From positions 14,859,453 through 14,923,452 of the forward strand of contig JABAKD010000029.1 of assembly GCA_012845835.1 (NCBI GenBank): DNA of 64,000 nt, read 5' to 3'. Positions 1 to 12,400 of this stretch are shown here, one piece after another. The position numbers and the translations under genes are program-made. The notes under the pieces are model-generated. The model had not been told where the DNA came from, did not search any database, and was given only the letters and a program-made list of their open reading frames with translations. Each line of letters opens with the position of its first letter. Position 1 is the first letter of the stretch. This stretch comes from Undaria pinnatifida (taxonomy: Eukaryota > Sar > Phaeophyceae > Laminariales > Alariaceae).

Positions 1-389
1 CTTCGGGATATATCAAACACAGCCAACAGCGGTCCGCCACGCGTAACCGGTGACAGCTAACACAACCGCTGGCAGCTAACAGCGTACAGCGAACAAAAAC
101 GAAAACCACGGAAAGGGGAAGACGGCACGCGGCTTGAGTTATAAGGTATTAATCTTAACGAAAGCTAAAAAGCACGATTCCTGAAATTTTAAAAATAATG
201 AAATGTCGCGTTTTCAAAAAAAAATCAAGTTGTTTCTGTCAGAATCCTGACGTCAATTTTTATGGGAGGTTTCGAAAACTTTTCAAAATCAGGATTCCTC
301 ACAAAATGTGACGATTCGCGAAAATGAAAGAAACACCATTTCTTAGTCATGAGTCCTGGCACCAGGTGTTCGTTAGGAATGACCCTCAC

Positions 390-489
390 CGGAAGGAACT
401 TTTGCTGCTGCTGCTGCTGCTTGCGAGAGGCCTGAAAGGGGTTGTTGAGGTACCCGATGCCATCCTGCTGCTGTTGAGAACCGTCTCCA
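390..489 (-). CDS. SMG7-like: SMG7-like exon 11 (possible)
   Basis: This is a candidate exon with acceptor gaacag before 489 and donor GTGAGG from 389. It is Gln-rich, with QQQQDGIGYLNNPFQASRK and a second Gln run. Phase agrees with the GTGCGT donor of exon 10. Reading through the donor would add about 54 codons before a stop at 225-227. A further exon starting near 180 (acceptor aatttcag) or lying outside the window is also possible. Confidence 0.4.
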
Positions 490-3400
490 CTGTTCATGTA
501 CACCGTCAAAGGAGCACACATCGGCAACGGGAGGGAGGAACGGAGGGAGGGATAGACGGAAAAGGTCAACCCGAGCAAAAAAAAACGCTCAATTCTCGGG
601 CAAGCAAGCATGGGTAGGGGACACGTACACACACACCTGTTTGGCTTCACTACCTGTACACATTGCAAAATGTATCCGGGTGTACTCTGATGTCAAGCAC
701 TACGGTTTTTCGCCGAAGCTCGTGTGAAGTCACGAAGCACTTAAAATAGAACCCACCTCCAGACCACCCTCAATCTAACCACCCACCCAAGACCACTTAC
801 CCAAGCCCCCCACCTCGTCAACCCAATCCCCCCCCACCCACCCATCAGCACAACCCACACAGCCCACACAATCACCCCTTGAACCAATCCACCCACCTAC
901 GCCCCACCTCCATCCCGTCCCCCAAACAAGTGAGCATATTTCCAAGTACAACTCCACCCACCCTGGCCCCTACCCCGCACCCCAATCCCGCCCCTATCCC
1001 CCCTACCCGCCACCCCCCACCCCCCACCAACATAAAATTCACGCACGTTTCGAGCACACCACCGTTTCGCGGTAAGTCGGCCAAAGCCACTGCCGCGCTA
1101 TTTGACGAAGGCGAGGGCACCCCAGCCGCGGCAGCCGCGTCGCCTGTTACCGGCGTCCCCCCGGGTGTCTGCGCGTTGCCGCCCCCGCCTCCGCCCCCGC
1201 CCATACCTCCGCCTCCACCCCCAGCCCCGCCGCTGCTGCCGATGGCACCCCGCCAAGAGCCCACGCCGAAGAGGCTGTGTTCCGAGCCTAGCCTCTCCCC
1301 GTCCTAAAAAAGCAAGAGCAGAGCGAGCGAAAAGCATCACGTATCAATCTGTGTCCCTAACACCGCGCCGAGAGTTTCCAACCTTGTAATAGCCACAAAA
1401 AAAAAACAATGAAAATACACAACATGTAAAAAGAAAATGACAGAAAAACTCGATAAACAAATGCATATCCTTTCGTGTTAAACTCTGCGACACTCTAAAA
1501 ACATACACACAACACACGCAAAACACAGAGACGGCGTGGGTACACCAAAAGCATCATGCATCAATACACTGGTACACTATATTCACTACTACGTGTATTC
1601 ATAACCCAAACACACAACACCCAGAGATGGCCTGGGTACACCAAAAGTATCATCTACCATGCGCATTTATCCATGCTGATCCATACCTCGTTGTGCTCCG
1701 ACGGCGCCTGCGGTGAGAGAGCTAGGTCATGCGGCTGCGGATGAAACGCTCCCGTCCAGATCCCGCCTCCCAGCAGCCCACTCCCGCTCCTCCCGGACCC
1801 AAACTGCGGAGACCCCGCGGACCCCAAGTCAGACCCCCCCCCAACCCCGCCTCCTCCTTCTCCACCCCCAGCAACAGCGCTATCCCTCCTGCGCCCAATC
1901 ACCACCGGCCCTCCCCCGCCTCCAGTGCTCCTCCTCCTCGACGGCGCGCCAAAGCCTGGCGCAAAGACAGTCACCTCTTCTTCGTCCCCCGACCCCCCCG
2001 GGTCGCTCCGGAAACTGCTACCCCTGTCATTTTCCGCGGCCCAGCCACCCCCACCGCCTCCACCGCTACCGACACCTCCCCCGCTACGCCCGCCGGGGGC
2101 ACTCCAAGCTCCAAAAGAGTGGGTGTCGTGGGCACTACCGTGGGCGCTCCCGGGTCCGCTAGATCCCGAACCCGACCCGTGGTTTGACACAATGGACTGA
2201 ACTCCAGTAGGGGCAGGGTTGTAACCTCCCGGGGCCCCCGCCGGAGGGGCATGCCTTCCCTCATAGTACCGCATCCCGCTGTCAAGGGAGTGCCGGCTAC
2301 CCGAGACACTGGCAGCATCCGAATGGCGGCTGCTGTAAACCCGAGCCGAGGACCCTGACCCGTGAATCCCCCCCCCGGGGACTCCTCCCCCCCCTCCCCC
2401 GGCTGCCGCTGATCCTACCGTAACTCCCGTTGCTTGCGAGTGCACGCGGTGCAGAGGGGGGTGGAAGGAGTGACTGCCGGAAGGGTCCAAGTCTCCCGCC
2501 CCGCCTCCCCCGACTCCGAAGGCAGGCATCATCGGTTGCGAGTGCTGGCGTGTGTGCGACGCTGGCGCTTGGGGGTGGAGGTGCTGGTGGGAGCCGCCTG
2601 GGACGCGGAAGGTGCCGACGCTGGAGTTGCGGGTGTGCTGTGGTCGCGCTCCCGGAGCTGCTGCCACCAAAACAAGAGAGGAACAAGGAGGATCCAAAAT
2701 ATGGGTTTGGAAAATGTAGTGGAAAGCGGGTGGGGAGGGATGACATAACGAAACGAAACAGATTTTCTACATCCTGAAAAAAACCATGTACCTAGACTCG
2801 TGCGACCAGTACCGTGCGACATGAAAAATACGCAAAAACAACGTGAACGAAGCATACAGTATCAACAAGGCAAGCACGTTGCGCGCCATCATGTGCCACA
2901 CACATAACGGTACAACGCAACGGAAATGACCTCGGATTTGAGCAACGAGCCATCGTCTTCAAAGCACGTCATTGCCAACAACACCTCAACCGGACCCACG
3001 GGGGAACCACCCATCTTCCACTCCACCCACCTCCAAGACCACTCCCCTTTGAAGAACGCCACCCTTCTCCGTCACTTCCCCCTCCAATACTACCGCCGCT
3101 GCCGAAGTACCTCGCGCCGACAGGCCCGGGTCCAGACAGCGACCGATTTCCCCGTTCCCCGCCCCCCGCACTGAGAACGCTTCCCGTAGCGCTGCCGTGA
3201 GCGCTGCCCATCCCAGGGGGGGCGCGGCTGTGCTGAGAGGAAGGCCCTTGCTGCCTCAGAGCGATTTCGAACGGCCGACCATCGTGCATGATGCGCCCGC
3301 TGCTGGCGGTGCTGCTCTCGCTGCGCCCGCTGTACTCGGATCGGTCTCGGTGGGACCCTCCCATGCCCGCCAGGTCTTCCTCGTAGCGGAGATCTGAGAG

Positions 3401-6400
3401 GGTGGACAACGGTTCTCCGCTGACTGCTGCGGCGAAAGCTTTGAGACCGCGGATGCGGACCGAGCCTGCGCAGTCGTCGGGGACCGCTGGGACAGCGGGT
3501 CCGTCCATGGCGTAGCGCTTCTTGTAGAGGTCCGCTAGAGGGAGAAACCTGGGAGGGGGGGGGGGGTAAAGGGAGGTAACACGAGGGCGGGATAGGCAAG
3601 GTAACGGAAAGTAGGATATGATTAGGATAACATTTAGGGTAGGGTAGGGTAGGGTAGGGTAGGGTAGGGTAAGCGACTGCTGGGACTGCCGGTGCGTCCA
3701 TGCCGTAGCGTCTTGTAGAGGTCTGCTATGGGAAGGAGCCTGCGAGGGAGGGGCGGGGGCGTCTCGGGTAACGTAAGGTAAGGCACCGTAAGCTGACGTA
3801 TCGTACGACAACACCACGTTAGTTAACATGAGGAGAGGTAACTCGAGGAAACACAACAAGACAAGACAACACAAGGCAAGACAACATGAAATGAGGTACT
3901 GAAGCTTCACACAACACGTATACCTGGTACCTACGATCAAAACACATGAAAGTCAAGTACGTTCGAAAAGACCCCAAGCATCAACAGACAACGAACACAA
4001 GTATCCATCACAACTGCCTTCATCCATCTATCCATCCATCCATCCATCCATCCATCCATCTCTCACCCTCTGAGCTCCACGTGCTCCTTGAGAGGGCGAC
4101 GCCTTCCAAGCGGGTCTCCCGGGAAGGCATCGGCCTGGTTCGTGGGGTCTTGATCAGGCAAAGTCGCCGCCAGCCTCTGTATCACCTCCCAAAACTGACC
4201 CCGCATTTCCGCCTGAAAACACAAGAGCAAAAAAATGCACGAAACGAAGCAAAAAAATGCACGAAACGAAGCAAAAACAACAAACAATAGCACGAGAAGC
4301 ACGAGAGGAGGGATTGAGCGGTTGAGACGCGCGGTGTCGTGTTGTTCCAGCATTACGATGTGAAGCGGCACATGCGGTCAGAGTTTCAAACGAAGCGTAA
4401 CAATGTAACAATCGCAGCGGCGCATTTTGAAGCGACGCAAGCACCAGACCAAGAGCACAAGCAACAAGCACATGAGGACCAACAAGCAAAACACAATAGT
4501 AAGAGCAACTAACCAAAATAACAAACAACAACAACATCAACAACAACAACACCAATAACAACAACAACTCACTTCCTGAACAGCAACGCTAGCGTACGCC
4601 TTGCGAACAACCCCAGCACCCCTCCCACTCGTGCTCCCGCCGCTAACCGACCGCTCCTCCTCCGCAAGACACAAGAACTGCGATCGCGCCGTAAGCCAAT
4701 CACAGAACAGAACCACGGGCCCCAGCAACCGAGACCCCAGCGGCCTCGGCTGCGGCTGGTTGCTCGACGGCCGGCTCTTGCTATCCACGCCGTACACAAC
4801 CACCGGGGCCGGCGGGTGCTGCTGAGAGTGGTGAGGGTGGCCATGATGGCCATGATGCCCATGGTTCCCATGCATCATACCCCCGTCATTCCCCCCATGG
4901 CTTCCCCCGTGGCTCCCCTGCCGATGGTGCCCCCCCCTCCCATGCCCGCCTCCTCCATGCTGAGACCCTTGCGAAGGATGGGTAGGCTCCTGAGTCCGCA
5001 CATGCCGCCCAATTTGCGCGGAAACCCCAAACGCCAATGCTAGCGGGTAGGACAGGCGCGCGTTGCGGCGCACCTCTTCTGCCTTACTGGCCATGCTAGC
5101 CGCCGCGTCCGCTGCCCCCGCCTGCGTCCCGGTGCTACCCGAGTTGCTAACCCCGTCTATGCTGCTACCGCCTCCATCCGCGGCGCTTCCCGAGTTCGAG
5201 AAGGAGTCGTCTCGGGGATCAGACGTAGAAGAGCCGGTACCGGCGGCGGCGGCAGCGGCAGCGGCCGCAGAAGAAGAGTCTGCCACGTGGGTAACCGAGA
5301 AAATGCAGATGACCACCATCTTGAGTAAAAGCGCGTCGCCGAAAGCGGAGTTGGACAACAGGGTGCGGAAGTCCGCGATCGCCGTTTCGAAGATAGACGG
5401 AAAATCTTCCAGGTCCTGTTCGGTCGAGGGATGAGAGAGGAGGTGGAGGTTGCGGTTTAGACTTGGAAGAGGCGTTTCGGTTGGGGTGAGGGTGATAGTT
5501 GGGGGTGGCGACGGGGTTTGGGTTGTCGGGTTGGAGAGGGTGTATGGGTGGCAATTCGCCAACAATATTGCATTACTACTAGTGTCCAGCTATAAAGAAG
5601 CAACACAATCAGCAACGACACGAGCCATGAGTATCCCACCACGAGTTGGGCGCAACCCTACCCACTACCAAGACTACCATGATATGATGGAGTGCTTATT
5701 GCGGGAGATCCGAAAATAAACCTCAAGTATCCTTGTATACCAGGTACGTCGACGGCTGATGTCGTATCTTTTGAATAACAAGACACGCTGCACTGAACGG
5801 GGACTAATACTACCAACACATTAGCACGAACACAAGCAACACACACGCAATAAAATCGAGCAGTACACGCAATAAAGCGACCAATTAATAACGTGAGGTG
5901 GTCGTTCTCTTCTTACCTCCGCTCGGCCGGAGAAGACCATGCCGTGGAGCCGGACGAAGCGCCGCAAGAACGACTTCAACAAGGCGCCCGTGTTGCCTCG
6001 TCTGCCAACACGTCGTGGTCGTGGAGGGGGATAAAAAAACGAACGGAACGGTCGGCCGGGCAACAAACAGAAAGTGTGAGGGAGCGCAAGGGGGCGGGTG
6101 CCATTTGTGTCAGGGTGTGGTTTGTTCCAGACTACGATTTGTCGAGCACCTAACCGCCCCCCTCCAAAGGGCGCGTGGCAAAAAGACAACACGACGACAA
6201 AGTCCTATCACGGTCAGAATGAAAACCAAACAAGGGCAGGGGTGGGGTTTCTGTACGAACTACGGAAGGCACAGCAACCACCGCTTTTCTAGGGGCCTCC
6301 ATCTCTCAACCATCGTTCGACCATGTCTCAACCATCGTTCCACCAGTATCTAGGAGGGTGCGTATAGCCTCAACCCACGACCGCATTTTCGCACGCAGGG

Positions 6401-9400
6401 CATCCCCGGATAAGGTTAGGTCTTAAACCCTTCACAACTGGAAACCCGTTTTTGGGGACAAAATTACTTGGCTTTAGTATAGGGAGGGGTTCGGGGGCTC
6501 TAAAGGTGTTGACAATCGAACTCACCCCCCGGAGCCCTTCCCTTTCCCCTTGCTGTGATGCTGCGTGCCACCCCCACCACCCGACGCCAGCTCTCTCGAA
6601 GATCCCGACCCCCCGGGGCCAAGACCGTCCTTCCCCCCCCCGTCCACCCCCACCACAGGCATCCCAAAACCCTTCTGCTTGTTTTTCTCGAACAGCAGCG
6701 TGAGGTTCTCGTGTGCCGTCTGGAACGGGCTCTCGATCATCAGGCTTCGGCAATAGCGGTAAACCGAGACGCACTCCGCGTCCGTGTAGGTGGCCAGCAC
6801 GGCCAGCTGGTTGTGGGGGTTGCCGCTCGTGGGCAGGACGGCCAGCGCCTGGCAAAGGGTAACACGGGGCAAGGGCAGGGGCAAGGAACAAGGGTTAGAA
6901 ACGATGGGGTAGGCGTAAGGCTAACGGCAGCGGAGGGTTGGCCGTGGAGGGTAAGTTACAAAGGTACGGGTGGGCGTAAGGGTAAGGGTAAGGGTAACGA
7001 TACCTGATATGATATACACGGAGAGAGAAAATGCGACACAGGGCCCGCATGTTCGTCGAAAAATTCGAACGGAACGACTTGTTACGTTGGTTCAGTTTTT
7101 TCGACACTCACGAGCGCATCTACAGGAGCAAACAACTTTGATATGACGTTTCAAGGTAAAACGTTGAAACAGCCCCCGTCAACCGTTGACTATTGAATAC
7201 CTGTACACATGTGTGATACTTCATCGCGGGCTGAACCCACAAACAAATGAATCACCAGGAAACACCTAACGTGTACAGTATGCGCTTTTATTTCTAGACA
7301 AAACACAAACAATGAGACAAGCAGACGACGAGATGACGATCCCGCGACCTGATTACACGGCAGTGCGACGAAACAGCAGCAGCACCAGCAGCTGCTCCCG
7401 ACGCGTGCATTTCTTGGCAGACATAAAAGCCACAATACTAGCTACACAACACTCAATCCCAGTGACCCCACGAAAGAAAATGAAGAAAGGGTGTACCTGG
7501 TATCACATCATTTTACCGGGGTATTCCATCCCGGGTCCCTACGAGTACGGCACCTCATTATATCAGATCTCAGATCACAAACAGCAGCAGACGAAAGGAA
7601 TCATGCTTCTGTACGAAAACCAGCGCTCTCTTCAGAAAGAGCTGTGCTGCGAGCTGCCACCTCTCCCCACCCCCAACTGTTAACATCAGCCAAGAACCAA
7701 AAGTAGACGAGAACAAGGTAAAACGAACAAATCCAAAACCAACACAGCCAACACACCGACGCAACCAAACACCGACACGATGAACCACAACCTAAAAAAT
7801 CGATAACAACGGACCATTGCCAAGCACAACCAAACACAAACGAAAACCTCCAAAAGGCTTGTCTCGTCGACGCAGTCCTGAAGCACACCCCAACTATGCC
7901 CCCAAGGATACCTCAAGCATGACCCACGATACCCTAAGCACGCCCCAAGACAGCGAGGCCACCCAAAGCGGCAGGCGAACCCACTAGCCTGCCCACCCAC
8001 ACCCATCCAACCATCCTCCACCCACCACCTACCTACCCATCCACCTGCTGATAACACCTCTCAGCACTGGACGCGACCCACTACACCACCCGCCCGCCCA
8101 CCCACGCCCCCACCCGCCTTCCCACCTGGTGGTAAAACTCCTCGGCGCTACCTACCCACAGTCATAGAGCCACCTCCCACCCACCCACCCATCCGGCTCG
8201 CCAACCTCCCCACTCCGCCCCCTACCCGCCAACCTACCCACCCACCTTACGCATACAACTACCCACCCGCCGACCTCACCTACCAACCAATCATACCCAC
8301 CCAACTCCCGCAATCACCACCCCCCATCCTAAGCACCCACCTACTATACCGACAAACCCATCCACCCACTATACCCACCTACCAAGCCACCCAGCCACCC
8401 ACCTGGTGATAATACCTCTCAGCGCTGGACCAGTCCTTAACAGTGTTCTCTCCGTGCAGCTCCCGATACCGCGCAAGATCCCCAAGAAAGATAAAACACC
8501 GGTTGATACTCAACACCACTAGCTTCAACAATTTCGTCCTTCGCTCGTTCCCCCCCGCCCCCCCGCCCCCCTTCGAATACTGGTGCTGCATAGCCTCGAA
8601 ACGCCGAAGAAGAGAAGAGTAGAAGTCCGTTGCCTCTGTTAAGAACCTAGCGAATGCCTGGCAGATTCCGTGAAGATGCTCCCGGGCTTCGAAGGCCTTG
8701 GCTCTCTCCAGAGAAGCCGCGAGGTGGGCATACTTGCGCAGGCGTTTGCGGAAATCCTGCAAAAGAAAATCATCGGTTGATTGGTTGGGTTGGGGTGGGT
8801 TGGGTTGGGTTGATTTGATTGATTGGGCGTTCGCGGAAATCCTGACAAAGCAATTTCATTGGTTGTTTGGTTTGTTTTGGTTTGGCTTGGCTTGGCTTGT
8901 TGGGTTTGGTTTGGTTTGGTTTGGTTTGGTTTGGTTTGGTTTGGTTTGGTTTGGTTGGGTTGGGTTGGGTTGGATTGGGTTGGGTTGGGTTCGGTTGGGT
9001 TGGGTTGGGTTGAGTTGAGTTGGGTTTGGTTTGGCCTCGTAGTCCTTGGCTATCTCCAGCATAGATGTCGATTGACGGTCTAGTTTTGACCCGTCAAGGC
9101 GTTTTTGGGCTTATCATACTAGTTATAGGGTGTGGAGTTCCTTGACGGCTGTACTTGACGGCTCTCCGTCATGGGGCAAGAGTGCCGTCAACCCACATAT
9201 TTGGTGCCCAGCAAAGCCGTGAGGTGGGCACACCTGCCGAGCCGTTTGCGGAAATCCTGCCTGAGAAACTTCATATTCATGGTGCGGTTTAGTTTGGTTT
9301 GGGGTACGAGTACAAGTACGAAGTTTCATTGGTTTGTCCGTTGGTCTTAGTTTGGGTTTAGTTTTGTTGGGGTCTGGTTTAGTTTGGACTGGGTTGGTTT

Positions 9401-12400
9401 GATTGGTTGCTTTTGGTTTGGTTTGATTTGATTTGGGTTGGTTTGGCTCGGGTCGCGTTGGCTTTGGGGTCTGGTTGTAGCTCCCGCAATCGAAGCTTAG
9501 ATTCACACGCAGCTCGCTAACATGAGTTTCGACAAAATCCTCGATCTAACTAACAGCTGAGGTGTCTTACAAACTTTCGCACCGCCGACAGACCACGATC
9601 TAGATGGTCTATTGATGGTCTATAACAAGTAGACCCTGTACAGCCGCTATGAAATGTGCAATATCTGTGCAGGTAGAGTACAATACTGATCATGCAGATC
9701 GCACGGCTCCCAGCCGGCAACATGAGCTAGACCACACAGATCATACAGATCTTCCCTGAAACATCTATATCATCATGCGGCGATACATCATCGGTGATCT
9801 GCCCAAAGTGTGCAAACTTCTCATTTTTGAGCAAATTCAAGCCTTCGTACGGTATGACGCGATCGTGTATCATACCTGGTGTAACATTTATTGCCGTGGG
9901 AAAAATAAAAAAGACAACGCTCTCGTATGCTACTATTAATATGATACCGGTATGCTATGAAGCTCACCCTGGCAGCATTGAGGGGAGTTTATACGAGCTG
10001 GGCCGGCCAAGAAACCTCCTACTCCGTCAGTCGGGCATATCTTTTGAACGACAGTGACCCACTGCAAACTGAGCATATCCTCGTAATCAGCTAGATACGG
10101 TGGTCATTATAAGCCCTCCAGCTTGAGAATCTGCCAAGTTGGTGCCGAAAAAAGTGTTTGCCACTCACGTCCCCTAGTTTGAGCATTTTTTTCATGATTT
10201 GTTTGTGTTGCTTTTTCTAAAATTGCTCGAAATACAACGTGGATGGAATTGGCTCATTTTCTGGGCATGTACATCTTGGGACGAGAAGTAGGGACATATG
10301 CGTTTCATTTCATGGGTCACTTTCGTTCGAAAGTTATGGATGAATCCCTAAAATATACGCAAATTTGTATGCAGAGGCACTTCTGTGGAAACTTAGCCAT
10401 GCACCTCCCAATTTGTTAAGTTAGGACCTGAAATTTTGGCACGTGATTTGAATCAAGCTAAAAAAACAACGTAGAAGTGAGATGCAAAAAAAAAAAAAAA
10501 CGATGCACTTTTCCCCGCCTCAAACTTCAGCAAAATTTTCGGGCCGGCCGTAATAGGACATTTTCTTCATTTTTTTTTTGCATCCTATTTTGAATGTCTT
10601 GCTCAGCTTGTTTGAAATCACGTGTCAAAATTTCAGATCCAAACTCCAAAAATTGGGTGTAATATTGCGATGTTGTCCCTATCAGGGCCTCTTACCGGCC
10701 CAGCTCGTATATATCTTCAAAGAACAATACATCCGTGAACGAGCGGCCGGTGTATCTTACGCAGCTTGAAAAGATGAGTATCGACCCTTGAATTTATCGA
10801 ACTCACAGCTGATGGCTCAGAGTTCAGTACTCCAAACAAACCAATCGACCCTTTTTTTTTTTTCCTCACACTTCTACTTTCAAGCTTCTGAACAAGCCGT
10901 GGTCACAGGTGTCGTCACTTCTCCCCCCCGATTCTTGCCTTCAATTTTTATCGCGCATAGGGTTCAGCAATCCCACTGCTCGTCGATTTTTTATCGAGTG
11001 TTGCTAACTCACGCTCTCGTGCTTTCCGCAAGTCAATTTGTGCGCAAGAAAAAGTCCCAACGAATTTATACGCGTATGCACTCGGCGTGGCTCGAACTCA
11101 CGAAACTGACCTATACCAGGCTCGAGGATAACCTGATACGCCACCGGGGCGACCGGCCCTAAACTGCTGTTGCGCAAGAAACCAATGATGAAGTACCCCG
11201 GTACTTCGTGCATACCATATAAACATAAAAACCGACCAAAAACAGTTAATGACGACCTTCCACGCGGACCAAGGTTGAAGCCGAAAAGTCGGTGGCGCGT
11301 CCGCGATCAATCACTTGTGTAAGTATACAATCCGATACAATTGCAACTTTATAATTTCCACGTGCCAACCAATGAGATACACCAACGCCCAGTGAAGGAG
11401 GGCCATCAGCACTAAGGGTACAAGTATTCATATTAATACTCCGTAGTATTCATAGTGTCACCGGCCGATCTCGCCCCAACTTCCAACGGCTATGTCTAGA
11501 CCAGGCCCCTCCAAGCAGGCCATCACTAACATCACCATCCAGTTCAGCCTGTTACCCGCGTGTTGCTGTCGTTTTCGTACTTGCATTGACTCATCAGGGT
11601 CATCTAGAAGCTAGACCGTGTTCACAGGACAAGCTCCAGCAACTCTGGAGCAGGACTACTAGTTATTTATACTAAAAGTGTGTTATGTTATTAATAGCGT
11701 GTGTCCTTCGGATCTTTCTACCCGTCGGTATCCCGCAACATGCAACGTCTGTGTTTTCTCCTTAAACCGATTCAACCATCCACATCCAGCACAACCGGTG
11801 TCTGTGCCGACGCTGCCTCCTACAGACAAGCTCTCTCTGTGGTCACAAACTTGAAGACAGATACACATCGCACTTACAGAGTAAGGCCATTTGGCCATGC
11901 AATGCCAGACGCAATGGATACGAACGCGGAACATAACCAAGCCAGCAAATCACACTGCTTGCAACTAGAACGGATATAAGAACAAGAAAAAATAAATCAG
12001 GACAAAGAGAAAATGAGCACAGGGGGGGGGACGGAAAAGGTACCCACGAAAACAAAAGTCCGCGCTCATTGTTTATCCCACAGAGATACAAGCTCAGAGG
12101 CTACAAACTACGCCACAGATAATGCACCGTAAACACAAAGCAAGATCAGAGATTAGACCATGCAATGTCAACTGCTACACTGGCAGCACGTACACACTCC
12201 TATGCTAATGCAATTGATCATGCACTGGACTATGCAGCAGAGGATGAAATGGCCACAACAGCAGTCCGTATGGAGGGAGAAAAGGCGTACCAGTAGTTTC
12301 AACATGTCCGTTGCCATGAAAAGTTAAGGGGACAGCTTGCAAGTTGGACCGTTTGCCTCTTGCTGCTGCTGTTGCTGCTGCCGTTGCGACTTCGGTTGTG

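Noticed and set aside
1654..1686. Run-on C-terminus of exon 9 ending at 1654
   Set aside because: Possible, but a GTATGG donor and an in-phase exon 10 beginning DGERLGSEHSLF fit better.
3649..3672. Telomere-like array in an EST1-family gene
   Set aside because: The unit is TAGGG (five bases), only about seven copies, and it sits in an intron. It is a simple microsatellite.
8856..9506. Asn/Pro/Thr-rich frames near exon 3
   Set aside because: Translations of the TTTGG/TTGGG microsatellite. Only the short DFRKRL and LEIAKDYEA segments inside them are meaningful, as exon-edge copies.
10851..11158. A functional tRNA gene at the SINE head
   Set aside because: Box A and B are present but no cloverleaf acceptor stem forms, and the unit continues into a long non-tRNA body with an A tail.
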